From Pyxicephalus adspersus (taxonomy: Eukaryota; Chordata; Amphibia; Anura; Pyxicephalidae), in the NCBI RefSeq assembly GCF_032062135.1, contig NC_092859.1:156990526-157054525 (forward strand): 64,000 bases of DNA, written 5' to 3'. Both the position numbers and the translations under genes were made by a program. Positions 10,666 through 23,954 of the stretch are shown in pieces (positions within the stretch are counted from its first letter, which is position 1; the number at the start of each line of letters is the position of its first letter). The notes beneath the pieces were generated by a model. The model ran no database searches. It was not told the DNA's origin and was given only the letters and a program-made list of their open reading frames with translations.

Positions 10666-11344
10666 CTAATGAGCTGGGGTTTTCCATCATATGAATTACC
10701 ATAAGGTTATTCATATTGGCCCATGTTTACTAAGGATGGGTACATGTTTGCATCATTGCATGCTGGATGGTGTTACCTAAGGACCCTTATACCAGCAAAA
10801 AGTATAAATATTCCAATTTTTATAACGTTTTTCACATGCTTCTCTCAACCAATAGAAAAGTATTTGGCACATCAGAAAATTTTGCAAAATCACAGGTTAT
10901 TGCAAATTAGTGTATCCTGCCAGTCACTTATGAAGCAAACCACTCAAGCTCCCATCTTAGCTAGCAGAAAAATAGTATGAAATATGATAACATGGGTTGT
11001 TGAATTTATTCAATCTGAATAAATAAACCCATAAAAGTATTTTAGTAGGTACCTAGATTCAAACCATGTGCATTGAGTTGAGCCCATGTTAGGGGACTTG
11101 CATTGACATTGGATTTTGTATTGTATTACAATGTGCTGTAATGCTCAGCAGCACATTGGGGTGCACTGAAATACAATATGTCTTATTTTCATCAAACACA
11201 CATCAATGCAGTTTGTTGTGTGAAGTGGGCCTATTGACAAGATGTTTTATATGATTATTAGGTTGGGACTGCATGGGGTCTTCAATGGGTCTGTGCAGGG
11301 CCCATTTTAGGGTAGGCCACACTGGGCATGTTGCTCATAACCCC
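10666..11344. other. No gene; CATTG/CAATG-rich low-complexity stretch at 11090-11230
   Basis: 11090-11230 is enriched in TGCATTG, CAATGTG and CACATTGGGGTGCA-type words. A similar vocabulary recurs at 44000-44230, so an old repeat is possible. The rest is featureless. Confidence 0.35.
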
Positions 11345-11485
11345 CACCTTCTCCAAGATCCCAGATGACTAAATTGCAGGGTGTGCAGAGAGCGGGGATG
11401 TGGGGCATTTGGGGCACCACCTTCATATTTGCCCAGGCCCCTATTTTTTCCCAAAATATCCCTGGGTCTGTGATAGGCCTTCATT
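11345..11485 (-). repeat. Dispersed repeat, reverse copy of 21415-21560
   Basis: The reverse complement shares GGGAAAAAATAGGGGCC, CCTGGGCAAATATGAAGG, a CCAAATGCCC.CA segment and CCTGCAATTTA in order with the plus-strand copy at 21415-21560. Its class is unresolved. Confidence 0.55.
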
Positions 11486-12366
11486 GAGCAACACTTTCCA
11501 ATGCAGCTCAAATGACATAATGTGAATGAGCCTTGAAAATGCTTTAAACCCATGCAGTAAATATTTTACTCTCCAAGCCAATGTTTTTCTTTCCATCAAA
11601 GAACCTATTTCTGCATGAAATGTGAAATCTTCATAGATGTGTTGTCTTGACAGATGATCAAAGGAAATGTGTTCAGATGAAAAGGAAGTGTCTGGGCCAT
11701 ATCTTGTTGACCCGCTGTTGACAGTGAAAGGTGAAACTTTGTGGTGGGCTTGTTAGCCAATTAGGAAAGGGTATCTGCTGGCTCAAGGTCATGTGCTAAT
11801 AAGCGCTCTGTATCTTTTTTATCTAGAAGCCATGAAACAGCACAGAAGCTGAAAATAAAAAAGGGTATAATTAAACGTAAAAAAGAGACAAAGCCCAATT
11901 AATCATGTTAATTAAATCTAAAAGCCACCTCCTATGTTCTCTGTGTCACATTTTATTTACAGGACGCTCTGTCCTAGTTTCACAGTGTCACTTTGACTCA
12001 GCCTCTTCAGAGAGATCATAGTCCAGAGACAGATACTGTTTGATCTCCAAGATTAGAACAATATCAGCTTCTGGAGAGTTTTTGCCAGTGACAGAGAAGG
12101 ATTTCACATCTAACATGGAGCATGGCTTGCATGCTAAAACCCAAAGAAGAGATTTTTTAAAAAATGGTGACTGTTTGAAATGCTTTTCTTGTTCCAAGCT
12201 AGACCAATGGGGCAAGACACAAATGTGGACTTAGTATAATCATATCATCATTGTGTCTTGGACACTATCGCCTTTCCTTCATCATTGGCCTTTATATTCC
12301 AATCTTCAAGTCCTAGTACAGATCAACTGCCATTTTTCTTTGTGATAGCCAAGTCCAATCCATTTT
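11486..12366. other. No gene; possible conserved non-coding element at 11820-12010
   Basis: 11820-12010 is repeat-free and rich in TTAAT/AATTAA words such as CCAATTAATCATGTTAATTA, a texture seen in developmental enhancers. This is a guess from composition only. Confidence 0.25.
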
Positions 12367-12606
12367 CAGTGTTTCACGACCAGGGGTTGCTAGGGGTTCC
12401 TTAAACAATAACCCTGGATCTAATTCTCAGGTCAGTTTAACTGATACCAATGATCTTTTTGACCACCTGCAATGGTGGGCTTCTTCCCCTTTTCCAACAA
12501 TGTAGGAGGCATTTATTCTACTGTTCACTACATTAATCTACTGTGAGCTTTGGATATAGTAACTATAGCCAGGGGTTCTCTTAAAGTTATTTGGTAGTCT
12601 CTTGGT
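12367..12606 (+). mobile_element. hAT-like MITE, copy a
   Basis: The left end CAGTGTTTC.CGACCAGGG is a variant of the hAT-type terminal word CAGTGTTTCTCAACCAGGG. The body carries the family words GGTTGCTAGGGGTTCCTT, CAGGTCAGTTTAACTGA, ACCAATGATCTTTTTG, TACTGTGAGCT.TGGATATAGTAACTATAG and GGGGTTC. Related copies lie at 15022, 20603, 26060 and 35212 (+) and at 45083, 49402 and 56640 (-). No transposase is present. The right terminus is decayed. Confidence 0.65.
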
Positions 12607-15021
12607 TGGATGACCCAAAACATGGCAAGTGTTTGTCTGTTATGCTGCCCTTCTGGGGTGGGGAAGGGGTAAACCATTGGACAGAAGGGAGCTCTTGATT
12701 CCCTGATTATGTGTACACATGATATGACATGTTTATTTTGATTGATATTTTTAAACATGTCCATATCTGATGAAGGAGCCAAACTGATAGCTTGTGGTTG
12801 ACTGTTGAACTCCCTTTGGATCTGATCATTTTTTATCATCATTAGATGGATGAAGGGTTTGGAGGTAATATCTGGCTTATGTGTACTAGACATAAATAGG
12901 TATCTCAGCAATGGTCATTAAAAGACAATGTGTTTTTGAAGGAAATTAACTTAAAGTAGCATATCTTAGGTGGCCATAAAGGCATCTTCTAGCTATAAAG
13001 ACGTGGGATGAGTTATTAGCAATATTTTTTCATGTTTCATTTGCATGCCAGAAACATTCATTAAGATATTCATTACATGCCAATGAGATGAGATCTCCCC
13101 TGGCAATGCTTTCTGGTACCATCTTGGTTCAGGCATCATTCATAGTTACCATCCACCTCTTGGACTCCTGGACCTGCTTATTAGTGAATTAACTTATTCT
13201 GATGATAACTGTCTATTATATTTCTTTTTTTCTCCATGAAGGTGCTACAGAAGAACTTTGTTTTCAATTTACTCCTAAGGTTTCCTTTTAACGTCATTCC
13301 AGCTCAATGTCTATGGCTATAGCATTGACACTAATAAGTGTTAATGTTTTCATCTATACAGCAGATTTTCTTATTACCATCTAGGGGATATAAATCCGGA
13401 AAAATAAAAAGGGAATGTGGACAACATGTCTTTTAAAGGCTAGTGCAATAAGAATTTCCCTTTGTTATTGAGTCTGACAACAGTAATTACTCCCCTAGCG
13501 TTACTCCTAAGAGAAGTCTGAGGATGTATTTACAGCAGCCAATGTGCAGGAATGGGGAATGGACATCACTGAGAGTCGGCAGGAAAATCTTATCTCGTGT
13601 GCATGGGGATCAGCACGCTGCTCTACATACTCACACCTATATATATTATATACGTCTACCTCTACTCTGCATGGTAAGCAACCAAGAAAAGACAATAAAT
13701 CAATATAAAACGATGAATACACTTGCACGCTTGTACACTTGCTACAGTGTCAACACTAAAGCAAAAAATATGTAAGCTACTTGTTGGGGGCCTAAAGGGA
13801 AAAATAAAAAAGTCTTCAAATAGGAGCGGATTGTTGTCTTGTTCCCAGAGGCATTATTATTGAATCCCTTTCTACAAGTTCTACCCACCCAATGTAATGG
13901 GATTATTTTAGAAAAAAAAGAACAAATGATATTTCTCAGTGGCACGTGTGCCCCCTTATCATTTTGTTGCTATATATTATTACATTAACTTTTTTGGGGG
14001 TATGGAGTTTGTCAGAACTACTGAAGAAAAATATTCGGGGGGTGCTTATTTGAGAAGATTGCAAAATTAGGATGTCCTGATTCCTCTATATAGATAGAAT
14101 TGTGGGGTCACCATCACTAGAGGGGTCACCAGCAGGAGGAAGGAGGTCCTGATTTAAAGGACTAGCATCAAAATGGTGAAAGATCTGATGGGGAGACAGA
14201 AGGAAAGAAGGGAACTGTGAGTTTCCCTAAAACCTTTGTATACATGAAGGGTGTAAATAAGGTCCAGGAGGGCAGTATTTTCCATTTTTAATTGTCTGCA
14301 CTCTCTATATCACCCCATCACAAAACCTTTACAAATCAGCTTGTATTATTATTGCCTGTAGATGAGATACTCTGCCAATTCATGCCAAGCAACATCACAA
14401 GAGCTGCCACACTGCATGTGGTCATCAGGCGGCAACAAGCAGCTGGTGGAATATGGCAGAAAACGTTTTGGCTGTCAGGAGCACAGAATGCATGCTGCGT
14501 ACCAGTAAACCTCATACTACACATCAGTGTCTATACCTGATAACAAAGTGATGCAAATGAAGACTTGCGGTGTAGATTTACCCAGATTTTTAAGTCATTG
14601 ATCTTCAGTAAAAATTGAATTAGACCTGGGGCATTTTATTGGCCAGAAAAAGCTGATCCCTACTGAAGGACTAGAGATGTCAGTGTTATTGTACTTGCAG
14701 GTTTCAATGTTACTGCAGGTCAGGTCCGTGTTAGGCACATGTGTAAAGCACATTCTTTATTGGGTCACTTGTCACAAACACATGGCAGACTGATCTCCCA
14801 TCTGCAATGAGTACCAATGTACGGGGGCAGTTTGTCACTTCGTTTTAATGTAAAGGTTCATTTCTTCAACCAATAACATAATAAGAGTTTATTTATAACT
14901 TCAGTAGTAGTATGAAGTGGTCCATTTACAAGGACAGATATTAGCAATGGCTTTGAGCACTGGTGCGCCATTTCATTGAAAGTCAGAGGCTCCTCAAATA
15001 TTGCGGTTTATGTACACAGCC
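12607..15021. other. No gene or clear repeat recognised
   Basis: This is about 2.4 kb of AT-rich sequence. A short alternating TATA tract lies at about 13639-13651. Frames at 12528-12911 and 13507-13775 have no recognisable domain. Confidence 0.4.
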
Positions 15022-15250
15022 CAGTGTTTCTCAACCAGGGTTCTTCCAGAGGTTACTAGCGAGCCATGAGCACCTTGGACCTCTCAGGTCAGTTACTACT
15101 GACACTAATGATCTTTTGGGATGTAAGATCCATTCTTCCAATTGAGCATCACTCCAATGTACTGTAAGCTGTGGATATACTAATCATTTCAGGGGTTCCC
15201 TTAGATCTGAAAGTAATGTCAAGGCTTCCCCCATCCAAAAAAGGCTGATA
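15022..15250 (+). mobile_element. hAT-like MITE, copy b
   Basis: It starts CAGTGTTTCTCAACCAGGGT and continues with CCAGAGGTTACTAG, CTCAGGTCAGTTACTACTGA, CACTAATGATCTTTT, CAATGTACTGTAAGCTGTGG and CAGGGGTTCCC. It ends near AAAAAAGGCTG. An 8-bp target duplication, expected for hAT, is not obvious (ACACAGCC on the left against ATATAGAC on the right), so the termini may have drifted. Confidence 0.75.
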
Positions 15251-18200
15251 TAGACTCATGAAAAGAATATATCACTAATTTATTAAATGGGGTGAAGGTA
15301 AACTGATTTACGCCACCCAATAATGTGCAATAATTTTTTTTTCTTTTATATTCCTTGCACATAATTGGGAATTCTTTTCAAATCACATTCACTAAGCTAA
15401 ATGGAAAATCTCCTGCAAGAGAATAATTTACCTTGCTAACAGAACAGCCTTCATCTCCTAATAACCCAACCCCACTGACTCTACGTTTTCACGCCTGAAT
15501 GCACACATGGTACCACATACATGACCTTTTCTATAGTTTTATTAAAAAGTTGCCAGAGATGGCAATGACATTATGCATCAAAGTTCACATCAGGTGACTG
15601 CAAACTTCTGTGATTATCGATTCATGATTATGCATGTGAGGAAAAGGTGACATGAATATTAAGGAGCGAGTCTCAGAATATATGTGCCTAATGCTTTACA
15701 GTGCAATTAAAATAATAGATGTCAATATTTATTCCTCCTTTAACTCATTGTAATTACTTATCTGTTGACGGGAAAAATATGAACTAATTATGAAGAAATG
15801 TCCAGCCATTACATGAATACATTGTGATTTTATTCTCATTCTCCTATAAGGCACGGAGATATTTAGCTGGAAACAAGCAATTATGCAAGTGAGGGATGGG
15901 GGGGCTGACTTTAATGGAAAGAGATTTTATTTAAGTTCATTTTACTGGTTAGCAAGGCTGGATGTTGGGAATTTTGTATTATGTTGTTGTCATTATTTGA
16001 TGGATATAGATTGACTGAGCAGTTGCCATTTTGTTTTTGTGCTGATATTAATAGATTTGAGTACCAGAGTTGGGTTTTTATCACTGTAGCCTGTAAGCAT
16101 TTGCTGGTTGGTGCCCAATGCAATATCCTCTGCCAAGAACACCTGCTTTGTCCTTGCTCTAGTTGTAATCTAGCTTAGTATATGACGTCTGAATAGGATG
16201 ATTGTCAGCAGCCACCACTGGTGGTGTACTCAACGCTCCATATGGTGGGTGTTCCTCTCCTCATTCCTACATGCCTCCCCCAGGTTGAACGACCTCCTAT
16301 GTTTGGCCTCTGTCTTGTTCTGTATCAACTAAAAGCTCTCCTAAATCCTTGGACAATCCAATTGGATCTTCTCTTTCCATGGATTACCCCTTACCTTGTA
16401 TTTGCCTATCAGCCCCTGGGGCCTAATCATTTCTTTGAGTATTCCACTGTACCTGTCTCCCTGGGGTTTCCTGATTGTCTGCCAATCCTTGCTATCCCCA
16501 GTCCTTATCCCTTTCGTACTTAAGTGCTGGAGCCAACCAAGTGCTAGGATGGTGAAACTAACCTCCCCAGGCTGAAAAGGCAAAGGCTAGATTGGAGAAT
16601 TAGAGTTGGGGCAAAGCAGTGGCACTCAATCAGAGACACTTATATTAAATTGCTGTATAACTACTGATGACAGGGTGATGATGTGGACATTATACAGACG
16701 CCTCTTTTCATCCACTACCTCTAGAGACAGGCCCATATATTTAAATGGTGAATGGGATGTTGAGTGCACATAGTTTCATGTCAGTTACTGTGTGCTTGTG
16801 CTTGCATTTTCAAGGGTATTCTTGCTCCGATGTTAAAGATCTACCTTTCTCTAAGATGGCAGCCAATGTTCATGAGAAATCCCAGTAATATCAGAAATAC
16901 CATCATTAGGAGTGTACAAGCGGAACCTGGGTTGGTGTGACAGTGCCGTGTCATGGAGCTTTCTGTATCAGTTTTGGGTCCAATGCCTCCTAAAAGGTGT
17001 GCCAAAACTGCTGAAACTGGAACTCCCAGAGCTAAAAGTGGTGCTAAAGGTGGTTTAAAGCAGGTTTGGCACAGATGCTAAATTATTCTAATTGCTTGGT
17101 TTAGAAAATAAGCTATTTTATATATTAGCAGCATTTTCCATCAAAAACTGCAAAGGTTATTATTAGAAATGTAGACAGCTCTACCATTAAATAATATGGA
17201 ATCATTTTAAGACTGCTTCGGCTTGATGCACGTTGCACATCATTCCTCTTGGCAATGATTTATTAATGATGTTATGGATTTACATGGTCCATTCTTGTAG
17301 ATTTTGTTTTAGAAATATTATAATTCTTTTATGTTGTTGTCCATAGGCCTCCTAGGTTTCAGCTTGGGGCCCTTTCAGGTCACCTCTCCAACCAGCATGT
17401 AACTCACAACCAAAGTTCACAATCTATTTGTTGGTTGTAATTATGCCATTACATAAACAGGCTAGAAATTATTCCAAAGCTTTATAAATAATTGATAATC
17501 AGAGCTTCAGTAAGCAAGGAGATGTGCCTGACAAGGAGACATATCTGCCTTGAATGATAAACACATTTTATTGGGAAAACTAGAGTCACATTTGTCTGAT
17601 GTGGCAAGGTGGTGCCCACAGATGGTGGCACTGTGCTAAAAGCCAGGGAGACAGCGACAGCATCTTAAATGCCCGGTCATTAACTCCCATCTAACACTTA
17701 ACAGGTGCAGATGTTGCAAAGCAGACGTGAGCCCTTCGTGATAATTGCTAATGCTTGCTAGCGGATTCTGCACACTACTCATGATACTGTGCAAATTAGG
17801 TGAGTTCTGGTGTTGCAAATTCATACTTTGGCTGCAGGAACAGATCCATAAAAGCCTTCATTTTCTTAGGATATTTTCATAGGATCTGTAGTAAATATAA
17901 GGCGGGGGAGATGGTGGAATTTGGGAGACACGGAGTGTTTCTTTCTTCCAGCCGGACATTTTTATTTGCTGCATTACACAGCCAGCGAAAGGCCTAGCAG
18001 ACTTGAATACAAATGATCATTTGCAGCAGATGCTTTATCCATCACACAGTCTACTCCAGGGGCACAAAGATAATGGGCCTGACTAGGATCATATGAAGAC
18101 AAAAGGTACGGCCTACTGGGTAAGGCCAAAATGCCAACTGTACTAATCATGTATGGCACATGAGTTGGATAGCAAAACCTTCTGGAAGTACTAAATGCCC

Positions 18201-19019
18201 CAAATACCCAGCTCAGAGAAATGCTGAGAGTGGAATGTACATTAATTGACAATCCCATGAACAATATGTCAGGCAAATCAAATGGGTTATGGTACAATAA
18301 TCAGTTTATTCCATTACTTTTGTTTCTACAAGTAAGAGTCCTGCTGATGTTAAACAAAAAAAAGCTGCAAAACTAAAATATTGCAATGTGCCTAAAGTGT
18401 AACTGTCCAGCATTTTGAATTTTTAAAAGTCCCTCTTCAGGGCAGATGCCATAAGCTATTATCTAAATTATAAAAAAAAACATGTGTGTCCCCCGAAAAT
18501 TACTTTAGAGGACTAATTTGCAACTACAGCAATATGTTGAACCAGCTACCAATCCTCAGAGTGTTCTTGGTGGCTAATGATCACTGTCATTGGACAGGGA
18601 ATGGATGGCATATATAGAATCCTCATTGGCATGTATGTCAGAACTGGAGATTTATGTAAATTTCATTGACATGTATGTCAGGACTTATGTCAGGAGTCTT
18701 TGGGTTTGTGTGGATTGTATCAGTTGGAAGCTTACAAGATCATTCAGAATTTATTGACATTTGCATTTGTCCTTCAGCTACTCCTTACCTGTATTCTATA
18801 GACTATGCAACTTCAAACCTCAATGAATGTAAATGATAGTCCACCAATATAGGTCTTTTGAGTGTTGTTTTATAATGTAGACCTTACTAAGAACAGCCCA
18901 AGAATGATATTTCGCATATATAAAGCTCAGCTGTGTGGTTTACAAAATGCATTCCAATTTATTTGGTTGGGGTCAGGAGAGTGAGATAAAACAGCAAAAG
19001 TGAGAGAAAGGAACCAATC
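15251..19019. other. No gene; possible conserved non-coding element at 15640-15900
   Basis: 15640-15900 has complex, ATTA-rich unique sequence before a G-run (15896-15903). About 16210-16560 is pyrimidine-rich with CCTGGGG and TCCTGATTG words and could be a decayed repeat. The frame 17974-18297 (-) has no recognisable domain. Nothing else stands out. Confidence 0.3.
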
Positions 19020-19210
19020 ATAATGCTTCATGGGATCAGGAAGGGTTTTTTTTCCACTGTTGGAACAAATTGAAGCAGTCTTTGTAAGGGTTTTTTGTCT
19101 TCCTCTGGGTCAACTATGTCTTTGGGGTTTTTATCTGGGATATGTTTATTTTCCTAGAGGTTGAACTTAATGGATTTATGTCTTTTTTTCAACCTAACAT
19201 TGTAGCTATG
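19020..19210 (+). repeat. Dispersed repeat, copy related to 59100-59260
   Basis: Shared in order with 59100-59260 are a T-run, CTTCCTCT, CAACTATGTCT, GGGTTTTTATCTGGGATATG, TTTATTT, GGTTGAACTT.ATGGATTTAT, a second T-run and CAACCTAAC. I recall this tail-like sequence as very common in frogs. Its class is unresolved, though a retroelement 3' end is plausible. Confidence 0.6.
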
Positions 19211-19438
19211 ACCTGCCAAAGGCATAAGACCAATCCAATATGGCCATATCTAGCCCTTTTTCCCCAAGCCTTACTGAAAGGTATGTACTGCTGTCTCTCC
19301 TACTAATTTGCCTGCATTGCACAAAAAAATATATGTATGCTTGACGTTAAATTTGTCATTAAAATGGTAATATTTTAAAGCAGAACTGATTTACACTACA
19401 AGAAAAAAATTAAAGCATAGTTTATTGCCTTGTGCTTC

Positions 19439-19695
19439 CCTGAGAAAGTCCAATAAGGCGAAGCGCGTCAGGAATAGAGACTAAAAGATATCTTTCTAAA
19501 GTTCTTCTAGCATCTCATCCCTATGTGGGATCCATGAACTGTGACTATAACACAGGAACACTATGTATGAATGTCCAAAAATACTCATTTAATAATAGGG
19601 CTTGGACCATAATGATTAGGTTTGAATGTAAAACTGTCTATCACTATATAAGTGTTTGTTACGCTTTTGAATGCATCTTTGCCTAAAAGACCTAT
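19439..19695 (+). mobile_element. Hairpin-bearing repeat, copy 2
   Basis: CCTGAGAAAG and GCGAAGCGCGTC bracket a short stem (GTCC against AGGC, 3 of 4 pairs including one G-T wobble) around AATA. About 200 bp downstream lies TTTGCCTAAAAGACC, the counterpart of the terminal word of copy 1. The box has CTGAGAA where a hammerhead needs CUGANGA, and GAAA has become GAAG, so this copy could not be an active ribozyme. Confidence 0.5.
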
Positions 19696-20602
19696 CTATG
19701 TTTGCCTATATTTTTTTACTAATTGACCCTTGTATGCACATTACAATTGTACATTATGGCAAACTTAACTGTCAAAATCAAAACTCCTCTTCATCATGTC
19801 TTTCTATCATCACATCTTTCCATCCTCATGGTCTTCGATCACCTTGATGCCTGGTTCAGGATAATGCTACTTTGTGATGAGAAAGTAATAAAAGATAGAG
19901 AATCCAGAGGAGCCAAAATATGGGCAGATTTAAAGTTCGTTTGTAAATGTGGGCAAAATCCAAACAATAAATTTTCCTTTATTTATCCCATTGGTACAAC
20001 AATCAGACACTTTCTAGACAGCAGCTGAAATGATGTCATTGGATGACATCAGAGGCCACGAGGGCCTCAGTTTTCACTGTCTGACTGTTATTCAATACAA
20101 ATTTGGTTTACATGTTTTCAGCTTGTTAAGCAGAAATCCCACATGGCTGCACATGGCTGGCCTGTTAGGAGCTTGTGATTATAAGGAATAATATCGTGGC
20201 TCTCTATGCTTTTCACACACTGGTTGCAGCTCAGACGCTGTACGGCACTTTGATAGCATTCTTTGATGCACATGAGTCCAATTTCTGAATCACAAGCACA
20301 ATTATTTATTTAGAAAGTATATCAGCAGGGGGAATACTTGCAGCGCAGTCTTTTTTTTGCTTATTTGTTATCTGAAAAATACAGAAGCAATAGGTACACT
20401 ATTATTATAACTGTGTGCGGGTTTGTGGATATGGAATCTGTTCACTAATGTAGCAAAAATGTCTAAATAATAAGGAATAAATAAAAGTGCACAAACAAAA
20501 TAGGAAAACATGTTAAAAAAAAAGATGTAATAGGTTTCAGTTACCGATAATGTTTCTGACACATCATGAACATGCTACCCTGTGCCATCTCTGTAGCATA
20601 AC
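19696..20602. other. No gene or repeat family recognised
   Basis: Unique-looking sequence. The plus-strand frame 19723-20028 is open for 101 codons but shows no domain and has no supporting splice or start context. Confidence 0.35.
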
Positions 20603-20828
20603 CTAGTGTTTCTCAACCAGGGTTCCTCCAGAGGTTGCTCGGGGTTTCTTGACCAAGGACCAGTTTGTGCCCCTCAGGTCAGTTTAGGCGACACCAAAAA
20701 AGCAATGTAAGAGGAATTCTTCCCACTGATCACCACTCTAATGTACTGTGAGCTGTGGATATAATACTTATAGAAGGGGTCCCTGAAGACCTGAAAGATA
20801 TTTCAAAGGGTTCCCCATGTTAAAGAGA
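20603..20828 (+). mobile_element. hAT-like MITE, copy c
   Basis: It opens CTAGTGTTTCTCAACCAGGG, then carries CCTCCAGAGGTTGCT, GCCCCTCAGGTCAGTTTA, AATGTAAGAGG.ATTCTTCCCA, CTAATGTACTGTGAGCTGTG and TTTCAA.GGGTTCCCCATGTT. This is one of the best preserved copies and helps define the family order. The right TIR is not clear. Confidence 0.75.
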
Positions 20829-21414
20829 CTTGTGTATGATGACAGCATAATCCATCCTCAATAGACTCCAAAGACTCAATACAGACTCCACAATACAAAA
20901 AGTACAGATATCCATTGAAGCTTCCCCATCTATTCTTTTGAAAAGTAAATGGAACACGGGGATGTGCCATTAGGTGCATATACTTACCACCTTGGCTGTG
21001 GTTCTTCTAAAAAATAATAAGAATTGGACCTAAAAATAGAATAGGTGTAAGACCAACAAGGCTCCACTACATGGAAGGACACTAACCTGGTACCCATTGA
21101 TGTAATGGCACATCTTAGGTATGGAGTGTCATTTACATTTCATAAGTAAGGATGGCGGGAAATGGATATCTGCACTTGTGTACCTAATGTGCATATTCCT
21201 AAAGTGTGATGTGGAACAATTCATGTTCACATATCATTGAGTACAGTTAAGGATGTTATCCAAAAGGCAATCTGAAGCTCTAAATGTCCAATGCCCCTTT
21301 CTTCACCTGTATGTTTAAAGAAGCTAGAGTTTTTTTCTTCATCTTTTAATTAAATCATTGCTGTTGAACCTTCCAGTAAGATGTAGCTTATGGTTTATAT
21401 TTCCCCAGGCCTGA
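20829..21414. other. No gene or repeat family recognised
   Basis: Featureless sequence between two repeats. Confidence 0.4.
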
Positions 21415-21560
21415 ACAGTCCCTATGGACAGTTTTGGACAAAATAAGACCCTGGGCAAATATGAAGATGGGACTTCAAATGCTCAGCATTTCAGGTCCTG
21501 CAACTTTATCATTCTGTCAATTGGGCCCTGGAAAATGTGGGGCCTTGGGCAATCAACCCC
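21415..21560 (+). repeat. Dispersed repeat, plus copy of the 11345-11485 family
   Basis: GACAAAATAAGACCCTGGGC, AAATATGAAG and CCTGCAACTTTAT match the reverse complement of 11345-11485. The following GGGCCC, CCTTGGGCAA and GGGCTGG words give a GGGC-rich end. Confidence 0.55.
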
Positions 21561-23954
21561 AGGGCTGGTATGCCCTATCCTGAACCCAGGCCTGCCCATT
21601 TGACTTCCAGCAGCCATGCCAGTACACACTGCTGCCACGCTCTTTATATTAGCTGGTAAAACCTTGACATTTAGCTGCTGCTACTCCTACTTACACACAG
21701 AAAGTCTGCAGGATGTGCCGAGCAGATGGAGAAAAATGAATGTAGTCAAAGGAAATGGAGATTAAAAATAAAGAAATAAAAAAAAAATTAATGTAGTTTT
21801 ACATACAGTGCAATTGATTTGAAAAACAAATAGATTGTTTGTGGTTTGATAAGGAGTAGATTGTATAAAGAGAGGAGCTTGTCTATATTTCCACACAGTA
21901 AGGCAGGGAGATCGCAGACTATAATGTAAAGCGCAATACACTGGGATTTTGCAGCTCTACAAAATGACGATCCCTTCTGCTCCATGTGATGTTCCTTCCT
22001 AATCTTCACCCCCTTTAATTATTTCCATTACTCTCTGCTAATGCACAATATATTTCCTGGGCTGTCAGGCTGGTGAAGGAGTTTCAGCCCACTGCCATGG
22101 TAATAAAACAGGCTTTTACAAAATCGCAACTTAATATGGGTGTATATTGTTCTCCACAATGGAGAAGGAAGGAGACAAACAGGCCCCAGTTTCTACATCC
22201 ATTAGCTACTTTCACAGTTCTTTTAAGCTGTCAGGTTGGTAAGAAGAGGCTTATTTTTGGTTCATTCTGCTTGGAGGATTCAATAGACACTTTGTGACAA
22301 ATGCTGCATATTATTTTATTCCTTAATGACTTGTTTTACAAGGTGCTGGGAGTAAATTAAACTGTGAAAATTGTTATTAGACTCGTTACATTAATAGTCT
22401 GGAGTTGACATGGTTAAGCCTCTATTGGAAGGTTCTTTTATATGCCTGATTAATATGTTACGCCCAATAAAACTGGGATATATTTAATTATGTAATACTC
22501 CTAAATTATTTTCAAAAGTAAATCCACCCAGAACTTACAACGTGTTTTTTTTTTTTTGCAGATGGCAGAATATATGGTTACCCATACAGTTTGCATTGCC
22601 TAAAATGTTGGTTTTTCCTTTGGTGGCTTTGCTTTTCTTTTAAAACCAAAGTTTGCAACTTGCAAAACTACATTGCAATGAAATGTTGCAGCCTTAGAAT
22701 GTTTATGCTAATCACATTCAGCATGCATTCAGGTTCTTGCAGGCTTTTACTAAGTTTTAAAGCAGAGCTAAAATGACATTCCATTCCTAAAAAAATATGT
22801 GATTACTCCATTGTGCTGTCCCCTGCACTTGCTTAAACAGAATAAACCCCTGGCCAACATGATCCGAAATGTATGTAATCTCAGCCAGGCCAATTAAGAT
22901 GATTTAAGATTGCAACAAGGAAGAAGATGGCGGCACCCAGCAACAGAACAGGAACAGGTGAATATAACTGGGTTTAGTTCCACTTTGAGTGGATTATGTG
23001 AGAGAACTGAAACATGCAAATACCTATTCTTGTAAATTAATAAGTATATTCTGTGCTCCAGTTGTTTCCAATATGCATATTAAAGGCCATCTCCAGCCAA
23101 ATATAATTGCTTCATTTTTTCTCCCGAAGCTGGCGACATTGCCTGGCACTTCAAGGTACAGCGGTGCATGTTACCTTCTCCCCTCTGATAGTGTTCAAGA
23201 CTAGCAGTCAGGTTCTTGACCCAAGCACAGCCACCAGGCCATCAATGCCAATTATTTTAATGGTAGCCCTGGAGAAGAAAGGAGTGGTAAAGCAGTGATG
23301 GTAAGATTAGTAAGAAATGTTTGAGGGTCTTTTCCAGTGATGATGTCTCTTTACTTTGCAGGAGCAAAGGTACAGTGTCTCTTTCAATTGAAAATACCAA
23401 ACTTATGCTTTTAGGGTTCAACGTGCACAGTAACACCGGGTTTTTTTGCTTAGAAGAAAAATTCAAAGCAAGTATTACCGGCATATTCAATGTGTACAAA
23501 TATGAGAGGCAGCTGTAAAAAAAACTCAAGGCTGACTCTCCTCTGGAAGAAATGTCCTTCCTTCTCTCCATTTGTGTCACAAAGATTTGCAGTGGGTACT
23601 CAGAACGAACAAAAGAAAATACATACAAAAAGGGATCAAATAAAATAACCTTCACAAAAGAAGTTTTAAATGATGGCAATAAAACAACTTGAGAAAGATC
23701 AATTCTTAGAACAAGATGGGTCTTCCAATACTTCCCATTTAAATGAACAACAATGTTTCTTTTATGTAACAATAAAAATTGCTCTACTCTGTTTGTGCAA
23801 GCTCACATCAATATAAATATATATTCATACACAGACACACAATTATGATTTCTGTCTGATGTGTTTATGTGTTTTTATATATGTCTATACCCACAAAGTA
23901 TCTCAAGCTGTCCTGTGGTACCTGGTACCAGGACAAGAAAGGTGTAGGGGTGAC
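21561..23954. other. No gene; possible regulatory stretch 22280-22480 and possible repeat 22745-23010
   Basis: 22280-22480 is AT-rich and complex with many TTAAT words, a weak candidate conserved element. 22745-23010, which includes AAGAAGATGGCGGCACCCAG, has the feel of a dispersed frog repeat recalled from general knowledge, but no second copy is present here. The 171-codon minus-strand frame 23257-23772 has no recognisable domain. Confidence 0.3.

Noticed and set aside
23257..23772. 171-codon minus-strand open frame, the longest in the window without N
   Set aside because: No recognisable domain, AT-driven composition (Leu, Ser, Phe, Lys rich), no splice or start context. A frame of this length is expected by chance in 64 kb.
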